Shown here piece by piece: positions 7,020-14,613 of a stretch of DNA of 64,000 nt. A program made the translations under genes and the position numbers. Position 1 is the first letter of the stretch, and each line of letters opens with the position of its first letter. Source of the DNA: M55B129 sp964506505 (GTDB lineage Bacteria > Bacillota > Dethiobacteria > DTU022); assembly GCA_964506505.1 (NCBI GenBank), contig CAZDKY010000047.1, positions 1 to 64,000 of the forward strand, given 5' to 3'. The notes beneath the pieces are model-generated. The model was not told where the DNA came from, did no database searches, and saw nothing but the letters and a program-made list of their open reading frames with translations.

Positions 7020-8975
7020 TTAGCTCTCCGGGGGGTGAATATCTTCCAGCCGCGCTGTAATCTCTTCCCACCGCTCCATGAGGGCGGAAAGGCTTTCTTT
7101 TGTTCCTTCCAGTTCACAGCCCAGTTCGGCAAGCTGTTTGTGGTCGCCGTAGCTTGCCGGGTCGGATAGAACTCTTTCCAGGCGTCCGATCTCCTCTTCC
7201 TTCTCTTCAATTTCTTTTTCCAGTCGGGCCTGTTCGTCTTTAAGACGGCGGACTCTCTTCTGCTCTTCCCGCCGGCGGCGGTGTTCTTCCTGCCGGCGCC
7301 TTTTCTCCCCCTTCTTCGCCTCTTCCTGATTTTCCTGACCCTTCTCCATCACCGGTTCGTTCTCCTGAACGGTAAGATACTCTTCAAAGGGACCCTCGAA
7401 GATACGCAGGGCACCGCCGCCCATGGCGAAGACTCTGTTAGCCAGTCCTCGCAGGAAATAGCGGTCGTGGGAAACAATAATCAGGGTGCCGGGGTAGTCG
7501 GCCAGGGCTTTTTCCAACTCTTCCATGGCCGGCAGGTCCAGGTGGCTGGTCGGTTCGTCCATCAGAAGGCAGTTGCCACTGCCCAGGGCCAGGCGGGCCA
7601 GGGCCAGGCGGCTCTTTTCTCCGCCGCTCAGGTCGCGGACCTGTTTAAAGACATCGTCGCCGCGGAAGAGATAGCGGCCGAGGTGATTGCGGGCCGCCTT
7701 GATATCAAGTTCGGACGCTTCGGTGATCGTCTCCAGCAGGGTCAGTCGGGGATCGAGGTGCTCCTGTTCCTGGGAAAAGTAGGTCACCCGGGTAGAGGGA
7801 CCAAGACGGATGCAGCCGGACGACGGTTCAATTTCAGCGGCGATCATTTTCAGGAGAGTCGATTTGCCGGCGCCGTTAGGGCCCACCAGGGCGATGCGGT
7901 CTCCCCAGCGGATCTCGAAAGAAAGGTCTTCAAAAAGGGGATCGTTGTTATAGGATTTGCCCACTTTTTCGAAGACAACGGCCAGGCGTCCGCTGCGCCC
8001 GCTGTAGTTGAGACCGGCCCGGAAGCGCCTTTCTTCAGCCGGTCGGCCGACTGCCTCCATTTTGGCCAGGCGCTTTTCGCGGCTGCGGGCCTGTCGCTTG
8101 GAGCGCTCATCGGCCTTGGCCTCGCGCACCAGGCGCTCCTCCCTCTCTTTGAGGAGCAGCTGCTTTTTGTATTCCCGGTCTTTGCTCAGACGCTCCAGCT
8201 CCAGCCGGCGGCGGTATTCGCTGTAGTTGCCACTGTAGCTTTTTACGGTTCCTTTGTCCATGGCAAAGATGTACCCCGCCACCCGGTCGAGGAAAAAGCG
8301 GTCGTGGCTGACAACGATCAAACCGCAGGTCAGGTCGCGGAGATATTTTTCCAGCCACTGCAGGGCCGAGAGATCAAGAAAGTTGGTCGGCTCGTCGAGG
8401 AGGAGCAGGTCGAGCTCCCGGAGGAGAAGGCCGGCCAGGCGGGCGCGGGTCTTCTCTCCCCCGCTGAAGGTGGAAAGGTCACGGCTTAAATCGTCTTCGC
8501 TGAAACCGAGACCGCGGGCCACGGAGAGAAGACGGTTTTCCACCTGGTAGCCGCCCTCCGTTTCAAAGCGGGCGGTTGCAGTGGCGTATCTTTCCAGCAG
8601 TTCGGGTGGAGGGTCTCCCTGCCCGGCAGAGTGGGCGGCAATTTCCTTTTCCAGGGCGGCGATCTCCTCCTGGAGGCTGAAGATATGGGACAGTGGATGC
8701 TCGAGGTGGCGGCGCAGGGTGCCGTCGGCCAGGCGGCGCGGCTCCTGGGGCAGGTAACCGAGGCGGGTGCCGCGGGCCAGGTGGACCGCTCCGCCGTCGG
8801 GTTCCATCTCCCCGGCGATGATTTTCAGGAGGGTGGTCTTGCCCGAGCCGTTGGGGCCGATCAGGCCGGCCTTTTCACCGGGCTGCAGCTGGAGAGTAAC
8901 GGCAGAAAGGATCGTTTCGGCACCGAATGATTTATTAATCTGGGATAAATTTAGTAAGGACAAGGAATTTCCCAT
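7020..8975 (-). CDS. ABC-F family ATPase (YdiF/Uup-like)
   Basis: 651 aa, cytoplasmic, no membrane segments. Two ABC domains: Walker A GPNGSGKTTLLK with signature FSGGEKTRARL, then GPNGAGKSTLLK with signature LSGGEKSRLAL, and LLLDEPTNFLDL and LMDEPTSHLDL Walker B motifs. The linker between the domains is basic (KADERSKRQARSREKR), as in ribosome-binding ABC-F proteins. The C-terminal ~110 residues are a charged coiled coil (KRRRQEEHRRRREEQKRVRR onwards). ABC-F proteins act on the ribosome E site to relieve stalling or give antibiotic protection; which applies here cannot be told. I chose the ATG at 8973-8975, giving MGNSLSLLNLSQINKSFG; a far-upstream TTG (9101) would add 42 atypical residues. 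Confidence 0.9.
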   Translation of the reverse strand: MGNSLSLLNLSQINKSFGAETILSAVTLQLQPGEKAGLIGPNGSGKTTLLKIIAGEMEPDGGAVHLARGTRLGYLPQEPRRLADGTLRRHLEHPLSHIFSLQEEIAALEKEIAAHSAGQGDPPPELLERYATATARFETEGGYQVENRLLSVARGLGFSEDDLSRDLSTFSGGEKTRARLAGLLLRELDLLLLDEPTNFLDLSALQWLEKYLRDLTCGLIVVSHDRFFLDRVAGYIFAMDKGTVKSYSGNYSEYRRRLELERLSKDREYKKQLLLKEREERLVREAKADERSKRQARSREKRLAKMEAVGRPAEERRFRAGLNYSGRSGRLAVVFEKVGKSYNNDPLFEDLSFEIRWGDRIALVGPNGAGKSTLLKMIAAEIEPSSGCIRLGPSTRVTYFSQEQEHLDPRLTLLETITEASELDIKAARNHLGRYLFRGDDVFKQVRDLSGGEKSRLALARLALGSGNCLLMDEPTSHLDLPAMEELEKALADYPGTLIIVSHDRYFLRGLANRVFAMGGGALRIFEGPFEEYLTVQENEPVMEKGQENQEEAKKGEKRRRQEEHRRRREEQKRVRRLKDEQARLEKEIEEKEEEIGRLERVLSDPASYGDHKQLAELGCELEGTKESLSALMERWEEITARLEDIHPPES

Positions 8976-9134
8976 CTTTCTTTTCAGGGTGCTTTTTAAG
9001 CCGTGTAAAATCTTTTTCCGGGGTGGCGCAGGCATCAGGGCATGGCTGCTTCTGCAGCTGCTGCCAGCATTAAACCCGACAGCAGGCCTGCTGTAAGACA
9101 ACCTGTTAAGGATGTTTCTTTTCCTTATTTTTAT

Positions 9135-9213
9135 TCCTGCCGTGACTGATAACAGCCCCGCAGCTCCTGTTCACATGTAAGATATTACAGGAATATATGA
9201 AGAGAAGTCAAAC
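9135..9213. repeat. Dispersed 79-bp repeat, copy A
   Basis: Same orientation, 69 of 79 positions identical, no gaps, to 12846-12924. The core TCACATGTAAGATATTACA is identical in both copies. It lies in the 501-bp gene-free stretch between the ABC-F gene and the response regulator. No coding potential or inverted structure was recognised. Confidence 0.8.
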
Positions 9214-9395
9214 AGTGCCTGTATATATGGGTCATTTTATCCGGGTTACTTCAAGCAGGCGTAATTTCAATTCCCGGGATTGGGGCAATGTTGGGATTGC
9301 CGGCTGCAGCAGCAGGTAAGATTTCTAGTTTAAACTTTTAAGTTGTGTTTAATACAGTTGTTTATTGTAACAGAAATAAGAAATTACAACTCCCA

Positions 9396-9418
9396 CTGTA
9401 AATACCCTCCTGTAAATA
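9396..9418 (+). promoter_or_regulatory. Candidate regulator binding site upstream of the two-component genes
   Basis: CTGTAAATA occurs twice as a direct repeat (9396-9404 and 9410-9418), 14 bp apart, 59 bp before the response-regulator ATG. OmpR-family regulators bind short direct repeats, so autoregulation is possible; the spacing is not the usual 11 bp, and this is inference only. Confidence 0.3.
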
Positions 9419-9476
9419 ATTTCATTGCCCCTATCTTTTATTTAAGTTATCATATACAAACTAAAGGAGTGGTGTT

Positions 9477-10187
9477 ATGACACTTTTAGGCAAGATCTTG
9501 ATTGCAGATGATGACCAAAATGTTCTTGAACTGGTCAAACTATACGGTGATAGGGAAGGGTTTGATGTAATCACCATCAATGATGGTGATCAGGTGCTGG
9601 CGGCATTCGATCGGGAAAACCCTGATATAGTAATCCTGGACTTAATGCTGCCAGGCGTGGACGGGTTGACCCTGTGCCGCAGTCTAAGATCTATCCGCAT
9701 GATTCCTATTATCATGCTGACCGCCAAGGGCGAAGAGGCAGACCGGGTGCTTGGGCTGGAAATGGGCGCCGATGATTACGTCTCCAAACCTTTCAGCCCC
9801 CGGGAACTAATGGCCAGGGTTAAAGCGGTCCTTCGCCGGGGCCATCCGGATGAAACCGTAGTGGCGGATAAGCTTACATTCCCGGGGCTGGAAATTCAGG
9901 CCGATACCCGGAAGGTTTTAGTGGACGGGCAAGAATTAAAATTTACGCCGAAGGAATTTGATCTCCTTTACTACATGGCCAGGAATCCCCTGCGTGTTTT
10001 TCCCAGAGATAAACTGCTGGAAACAGTCTGGGGCTACGACTACTATGGCGAGGAACGGACGGTAGATGTTCACGTTCGAAGATTGCGAACCAAGCTATTA
10101 CCTCTCGCTCACGATTATCTGACCACAATCTGGGGGGTTGGTTATCAGTTCACTCCTCCCTCCGAAGAGGAGGATACGACATCGTGA
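9477..10187 (+). CDS. OmpR/PhoB-family response regulator
   Basis: 236 aa. The receiver domain has the acidic pocket ADDD (residues 10-13), phospho-acceptor Asp55 in VILDLMLPG, Thr82 in MLTAKG and Lys104 in YVSKPF. The winged-helix DNA-binding domain includes LKFTPKEFDLLYYMARNPLR and RTVDVHVRRLRTKL. The ATG follows AAAGGAG. Its stop overlaps the kinase GTG by 4 nt, so the pair is coupled. The target genes are unknown; the small secreted-protein gene downstream is a candidate only by position. Confidence 0.93.
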   Translation: MTLLGKILIADDDQNVLELVKLYGDREGFDVITINDGDQVLAAFDRENPDIVILDLMLPGVDGLTLCRSLRSIRMIPIIMLTAKGEEADRVLGLEMGADDYVSKPFSPRELMARVKAVLRRGHPDETVVADKLTFPGLEIQADTRKVLVDGQELKFTPKEFDLLYYMARNPLRVFPRDKLLETVWGYDYYGEERTVDVHVRRLRTKLLPLAHDYLTTIWGVGYQFTPPSEEEDTTS

Positions 10188-11755
10188 CTGATGACCGCGG
10201 GGCGAGAAAAGGTAAGCTGCAATCAGCAGCCCGGAAGATTATTGCTTGCTGGCATTCCTTCTGGCGTAAGCTGGGTGAACAATTCAATAAAAATATATAC
10301 ACTCGCATTATCTTTACCAATGTAATGATCTTCACTGTCGGCTTGATAGTTTTGATGTTCATTTCAGGCTACGTAGTGAAGCATACCACCTATAATCTGG
10401 CTGAAGAAGAACTTCTGGACAAAGCAAAGCGGGTTAATTACGCTTTCTCCGAGCTTACCGATAAACTGTGGGGAACTCCTTTAACCGAGTACACTAACGG
10501 GCAGGCTCAGGAAAGGCAGGATTTTATTACGTTCCTGGCTGATATCTATGACACCAGGATCACCATTTTTAATACGGAAGGTATTATTAGCGATACCTCG
10601 GCCCAGCAGGAAGTAGGCCCGGGCAGCGAGGTGGAAGATAGCTATCTGGAGACATTAAATGAAGACGATATCACAGTAGTCCGCACCGAAGAAAAGGAAA
10701 CGGGCCGGCAATCCCTGGCTACAGTAGCACCCCTGGACAACGACCAGGAAGACATCGAAAACTGGATTCTTTTGGAGGGGGGACCGGTCGATGTAGAGTC
10801 TACGTTAAACCAGCTCTACCTGGTCCAGGTGGTTGGTGGGGCTGTGCTCCTGGTGATCTTGATCATCAGTTCCATTTATCTGGCTACTAACATATCCAGG
10901 CCCATCTCTCACATGGCGACCAGTGTCAGTGATATCGGCAGCAGCAACAGCTTAATAAAGATTGAAAAAGAGTCACTGGATGAAATAAAAACCCTGTCTC
11001 AACAGTTGAACAAACTGGAACAAAAGATGCGCAAAATCCAGTCTGAAAGCCGAAAAATGGAAGAAGACCGCTCACGGTTGTTTGCAGAGATCTCTCATGA
11101 ACTGCGCACCCCGCTCACAACGGTGCAGGGTTTTATCGAGGCCATCCGCGATGGCATGGTTCGTGAACAGGCTGTTTTTGATCGCTACCTGGAAACCATT
11201 TATCAGCAAACTGTCCATATTAACAGGCTGGTGGATGATATTCTGGCCTTAAGCCGCCTGGAGAGCGGCAACGTTACCGTGGATAAACTGCCGCTGGATT
11301 TAAGCGCTTTGGCCCACGGGGTGGCAACTTCCCTGGAGGAAATGGCCCGTAACAAGAACAACTCGATCCGGGTAGATAATAAGACTGAAAGCGCTATGAT
11401 TCTCGGAGACGCAGACCGGATGGAACAGATTATCAAGAACCTTTTGAAAAACGCCATAAATGCTACCGAAAATGGCACAATCAGGGTCGGCGTAGAAGCC
11501 GGGCTGGATCAGGTAATCCTAACCGTCGAAGACAGCGGCGTCGGCATATCCCCTGAGGATCTGCCACACATCTGGGACCGTTTTTTTAGGGCCAGAGCCC
11601 GGCGTGGCGAGCACAGCAGTGGAAAAGGAACCGGCCTTGGTCTGGTGATTGTAAAAAAGCTGGTCCAGCTTCAGGATGGCGAAATCGAGGTAGACAGCCA
11701 GCCGGGAAGGGGAACAACTTTTAAGATCACTTTTCCACCTTATTATCAGAGTTAA
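10184..11755 (+). CDS. Membrane sensor histidine kinase
   Basis: 523 aa, GTG start overlapping the regulator stop. A cytoplasmic N-terminus of ~40 residues precedes TM1 (about 42-64), an extracellular sensor of ~145 residues rich in acidic residues, TM2 (about 213-236), a HAMP linker (NISRPISHMATSVSD), a coiled coil, the HisKA box ISHELRTPLTTVQG with His305, and the HATPase_c domain with N box NLLKNAINA, G1 EDSGVGISPEDLPHIWDRFF and G2 GKGTGLGLVIVKKL. The sensor has no recognised ligand fold. Partner of the upstream OmpR-type regulator. Confidence 0.93.
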   Translation: MTDDRGARKGKLQSAARKIIACWHSFWRKLGEQFNKNIYTRIIFTNVMIFTVGLIVLMFISGYVVKHTTYNLAEEELLDKAKRVNYAFSELTDKLWGTPLTEYTNGQAQERQDFITFLADIYDTRITIFNTEGIISDTSAQQEVGPGSEVEDSYLETLNEDDITVVRTEEKETGRQSLATVAPLDNDQEDIENWILLEGGPVDVESTLNQLYLVQVVGGAVLLVILIISSIYLATNISRPISHMATSVSDIGSSNSLIKIEKESLDEIKTLSQQLNKLEQKMRKIQSESRKMEEDRSRLFAEISHELRTPLTTVQGFIEAIRDGMVREQAVFDRYLETIYQQTVHINRLVDDILALSRLESGNVTVDKLPLDLSALAHGVATSLEEMARNKNNSIRVDNKTESAMILGDADRMEQIIKNLLKNAINATENGTIRVGVEAGLDQVILTVEDSGVGISPEDLPHIWDRFFRARARRGEHSSGKGTGLGLVIVKKLVQLQDGEIEVDSQPGRGTTFKITFPPYYQS

Positions 11756-11790
11756 GGGCAGGCTCATTAATAATTAAAATTTGATTTTGA

Positions 11791-11828
11791 ACAGATTCCG
11801 GCAGATTCAATCCGGAATCTGTTTTTCT
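11791..11828 (+). terminator. Terminator of the two-component operon
   Basis: Perfect 11-bp inverted repeat ACAGATTCCGG (11791-11801) / CCGGAATCTGT (11812-11822), 10-nt loop, followed by TTTTCTT. It lies 36 bp after the kinase stop. Confidence 0.85.
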
Positions 11829-12087
11829 TAAGGGGAAATTTGATCATTTTTTGCCCTGTAACATTTTTTAATAATCTGGAAACATATTTTTATTATTTAG
11901 AAATACCAGGTTAACAAACAGCCTTTAAAATGTTTAACAGTAAGAGGGGGTTGTTAATTTGCAAGACAAGGGGGTGAGCAAATTGCAATAAATAATGGAA
12001 TCCAGGCACAGAACGTTTAAAAAAATAGGCGATTCTAGATTCCCGAAAACGAGAAACTAAAACCGAAAAAATAAAGGGGGATATAAA

Positions 12088-12465
12088 ATGAGAAAGTTAA
12101 CGACAGTAACTCTGGTAATGCTGTTTGCCTTTAGTTTGATGGCAGGAACAGCTCTGGCGGAAAGCAGTGAATGTCCGGCAGCGCCCGCTGTAGCAAATGA
12201 GTTATTAAGAGAAGCATTAAGAGAAGCAGGCGAAAATAACCCCTACGGCAGCGGTCGTGACGGTAGCAACTACATCAGTGATGTGGCCCACGAGATGGGC
12301 AGCCATGAAGAGGATGAAGAGAACACTGATTTCCAGGGAGTTGGGAAATGCGATCAGGAAGCATACAAAGAAGCAATAGCCGCGTTCCTTATAGAAAAGG
12401 GAGCGAATGTTGAAATCCCGGATCCTGAAGTTGAACCGGAGGCGATGCTGAACATGGATACATGA
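12088..12465 (+). CDS. Small secreted protein of unknown function
   Basis: 125 aa. A clean signal peptide: basic MRK, hydrophobic core LTTVTLVMLFAFSLMAG, cleavage after ALA (residue 24). The mature part is ~100 residues, acidic, with two cysteines (29 and 88) that could form one disulfide, a segment NNPYGSGRDGSNYISDVAHE and an acidic stretch HEEDEENTD. AAAGGGGG precedes the ATG and a very strong terminator follows, so it is a single-gene unit. I do not recognise the family. Located after the two-component operon, which may or may not regulate it. Confidence 0.75.
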   Translation: MRKLTTVTLVMLFAFSLMAGTALAESSECPAAPAVANELLREALREAGENNPYGSGRDGSNYISDVAHEMGSHEEDEENTDFQGVGKCDQEAYKEAIAAFLIEKGANVEIPDPEVEPEAMLNMDT

Positions 12466-12550
12466 GAAACCTGTAATGTCGCTAATCAGCTAAATGATCA
12501 GCGCTGGAAGTAAACCGGCTGATGATTTGGCTTTAGCCCACAAGAAGGAA

Positions 12551-12585
12551 AAAGCCCCGCGCTCGAAAGCGCGGGGCTTTTCTTT
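12551..12585 (+). terminator. Strong terminator of the secreted-protein gene
   Basis: Perfect 13-bp stem AAAGCCCCGCGCT (12551-12563) / AGCGCGGGGCTTT (12568-12580) with a CGAA tetraloop, then TCTTTT. Confidence 0.93.
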
Positions 12586-12802
12586 TGTCAGTCCCTCTCA
12601 ATCATGGGCGTTAACCTGGCGATGGAAATCCGCCGAGAGCTTAACATTATGAAGGAATACTTCAAACAACAGGTAACCTGGATTTAAAAATACTGCTATA
12701 GTTTATGGCACAATAAAAACAAACAAATTGGTGGTATACGCAGGAACCGATATGCCGGGTCATATCCGCTGGTTCGGCTCACCCTGGCTTTCCTCACTGC
12801 GG

Positions 12803-12855
12803 AAGTAACGGACAACCGAAGCGATATCGACGGGCACTTAGCCCATCCTGCCGTG
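12803..12855 (-). pseudogene. Decayed fragment of a CrtI-like flavoprotein C-terminus
   Basis: 44 of 53 bases match the 3' end of the intact gene at 14614-16467 (14633-14685). On the minus strand it reads HGRMG, stop, VPVDIASVVRYFR, against HGKMGGIPVDIASVVGYFK in the intact protein. A TAA (12838-12840) replaces the second glycine codon. No upstream part of the gene is seen. It abuts copy B of the 79-bp repeat, overlapping it by 10 bp. Confidence 0.75.
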
Positions 12856-12924
12856 ATTGATAATAGCTCCACTGCTCCGGCTCACATGTAAGATATTACA
12901 CGAATATATGAAGGGAATTCAAAC
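12846..12924. repeat. Dispersed 79-bp repeat, copy B
   Basis: 69/79 identical to 9135-9213, same orientation. It lies just beyond the 3' end of the CrtI-like gene at 12975 and adjoins the decayed fragment. Together these fill most of the 390-bp gene-free stretch 12586-12974. Confidence 0.8.
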
Positions 12925-12974
12925 GGTTTGGGGGAACAACTTCATGGTACAAAAGGAAGATCACAGGCGGCGCC

Positions 12975-14612
12975 TCAATTTCGAGGGTTTTTTGCTTTCT
13001 GCTTCTGCTGAAGAACCCGGTCGGCAGCCAATTTGCCGGTAAGAATGGCCACCGGCAGGCCGGAGGGACTGAAGGACCACTGGCCGGCCTTGCATACTTC
13101 TGGAATGGCGGTTTCGACGGATTTAGTGATACGGGCAAAGCGGTTTTCCACCGGCAGCGGCTGTTCGGTGAAGGACCAGCCGGTTATCGCTCCCCCGGAA
13201 CTGCCATTGATCCGCTCGATGGACAGGGGAGTGGAAGAAAGTCTGCTGATCACTTTCTCTTCCAGGCCCGGGTAGAGTTTTTCGGTCAGAAGTCGGGCAA
13301 TATATTGTTCGCTGAATTCCTTAAATTCCCCGTAGCGGCCTTCCGCATCAATTTCTCTGACCAGTTCGTAGTCGAAGAGAGTGCTGACGATCAGACCGCT
13401 CTGTCCGGCGGGGGCCAGGCTGCCGTCGCGGACGGCGGGGCAGGAGATCTCAAAAGTGTTCAGGTCAAAAAAGCGCTCAAGCCAGGCCCGCAGGTCCTGC
13501 CAGAGGGAAGCGGGCGGGCGGCCGTCAGCGTTCTCACCGGGCCGGCTTTCTTCCCGCAGCCGGTGGAGTCCTTCGCGGCTCGGGGTATAGAAAAGATGAG
13601 GGCCACCGGTGGCGGCAAAATAATCGGGGGGCAGGTCCACGGTCAAATAGAGGCTGAAGATTGAATCGCCCCCTCTTCCCCTGTTAATGTTTGCCTTTTC
13701 TCCGGCAACGGTTTTTTGCACGGCAGGATCATCAATCTGTTCTGTATCGATGGCCGAGTAAAGCTTTTTCAGATCGGCGGCCCAGATCAGCTGTCCGTAT
13801 TGAAATCGATCTCCGGAGACACTGCGGATCAGCTTCTGCTGTAGATCGACTTCTTCAATTTCCGTTTCCAGGCGGATCTCGCCGCCGTGGTCGGCTATAA
13901 AGCGGGCCATTGTGTCGACCAGTGCTCCCGTGCCTCCTATCGGGTAGTTGTAATCAAGGTAGAGGCTGAAGTAACTCAGGGCGAAGAAAGCCGGAGTTTC
14001 AGTAAAGAAATGCTGGGCAATCATGTCAGCAAGGGAACGGTTGGCGGTCAAGCGGCTGAGGTGCTCATAGACAGGGGTCTGCATCTTCATCGCTTTGCGG
14101 ATATTATACTGATATTTCAGGAGCCAGGGCAGGACTGTTTTGAAAAGGTAGCGGCGGTCATTTTTCAGGTCCCGGAAGAGCGGGTTGTCAATGCCGTAGA
14201 GAACATCCATATAGCCGATTACTTTTCTGATCTCGGCTATAATTTTTTTAATGTCATCCCCGTTATTTGGGAAGAGATCTTTTAGGAGGCGGCTGTAATC
14301 ATCAAGACTTTCCGGCCCTTTCAGCTTGATAAAACGATCTTCAATGCCCAGGGATACGGGGCTTCTGACGAACTCGACTTCCAGGCCGAGATCTCGCAGC
14401 ATCGGAAAGACAATGCCCGAGTTTTCGATGGCCCGAATTCCGCCGTCAAAGGTAAAACCGTCCACGGTAAACGAGTTAACCAAACCGCCGACTTTTAAGT
14501 TTTTCTCGCAGAGCAGCACCCGCTGGCCTGCCCGGCTGAGATAGGCGGCTGCAGTCAGACCGGCCATGCCGGCTCCGACGATTACAGTGTCGTAGCTAAC
14601 ATCCTTGCTCAT
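12975..14612 (-). CDS. CrtI/phytoene-desaturase-like FAD oxidoreductase
   Basis: 545 aa. Dinucleotide-binding motif TVIVGAGMAGLTAAAYLSRAG with EKNLKVGG follows the CrtI/COG1233 pattern; near the C-terminus SGGAITGWSFTEQ and the flavin-binding KAGQWSFSPSGLPVAILTGK match the same family. The substrate cannot be read; relatives act on carotenoids or other polyprenyl, fatty or aromatic substrates. ATG at 14610-14612 chosen because GGGGAGG is 8 nt before it. The gene starts 1 nt after the stop of the other CrtI-like gene, so they form an operon and may act as a pair. No phytoene or squalene synthase is nearby, so carotenoid synthesis is not supported by context. Confidence 0.82.
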   Translation of the reverse strand: MSKDVSYDTVIVGAGMAGLTAAAYLSRAGQRVLLCEKNLKVGGLVNSFTVDGFTFDGGIRAIENSGIVFPMLRDLGLEVEFVRSPVSLGIEDRFIKLKGPESLDDYSRLLKDLFPNNGDDIKKIIAEIRKVIGYMDVLYGIDNPLFRDLKNDRRYLFKTVLPWLLKYQYNIRKAMKMQTPVYEHLSRLTANRSLADMIAQHFFTETPAFFALSYFSLYLDYNYPIGGTGALVDTMARFIADHGGEIRLETEIEEVDLQQKLIRSVSGDRFQYGQLIWAADLKKLYSAIDTEQIDDPAVQKTVAGEKANINRGRGGDSIFSLYLTVDLPPDYFAATGGPHLFYTPSREGLHRLREESRPGENADGRPPASLWQDLRAWLERFFDLNTFEISCPAVRDGSLAPAGQSGLIVSTLFDYELVREIDAEGRYGEFKEFSEQYIARLLTEKLYPGLEEKVISRLSSTPLSIERINGSSGGAITGWSFTEQPLPVENRFARITKSVETAIPEVCKAGQWSFSPSGLPVAILTGKLAADRVLQQKQKAKNPRN

Positions 14613-14613
14613 A

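Noticed and set aside
7281..8489. 402-codon plus-strand open frame inside the ABC-F gene
   Set aside because: Antisense shadow of an unambiguous ABC-F ATPase.
12604..12687. 27-codon frame starting MGVNLAMEIRRELN
   Set aside because: No ribosome binding site, too short to support and lies in a region of decayed sequence.
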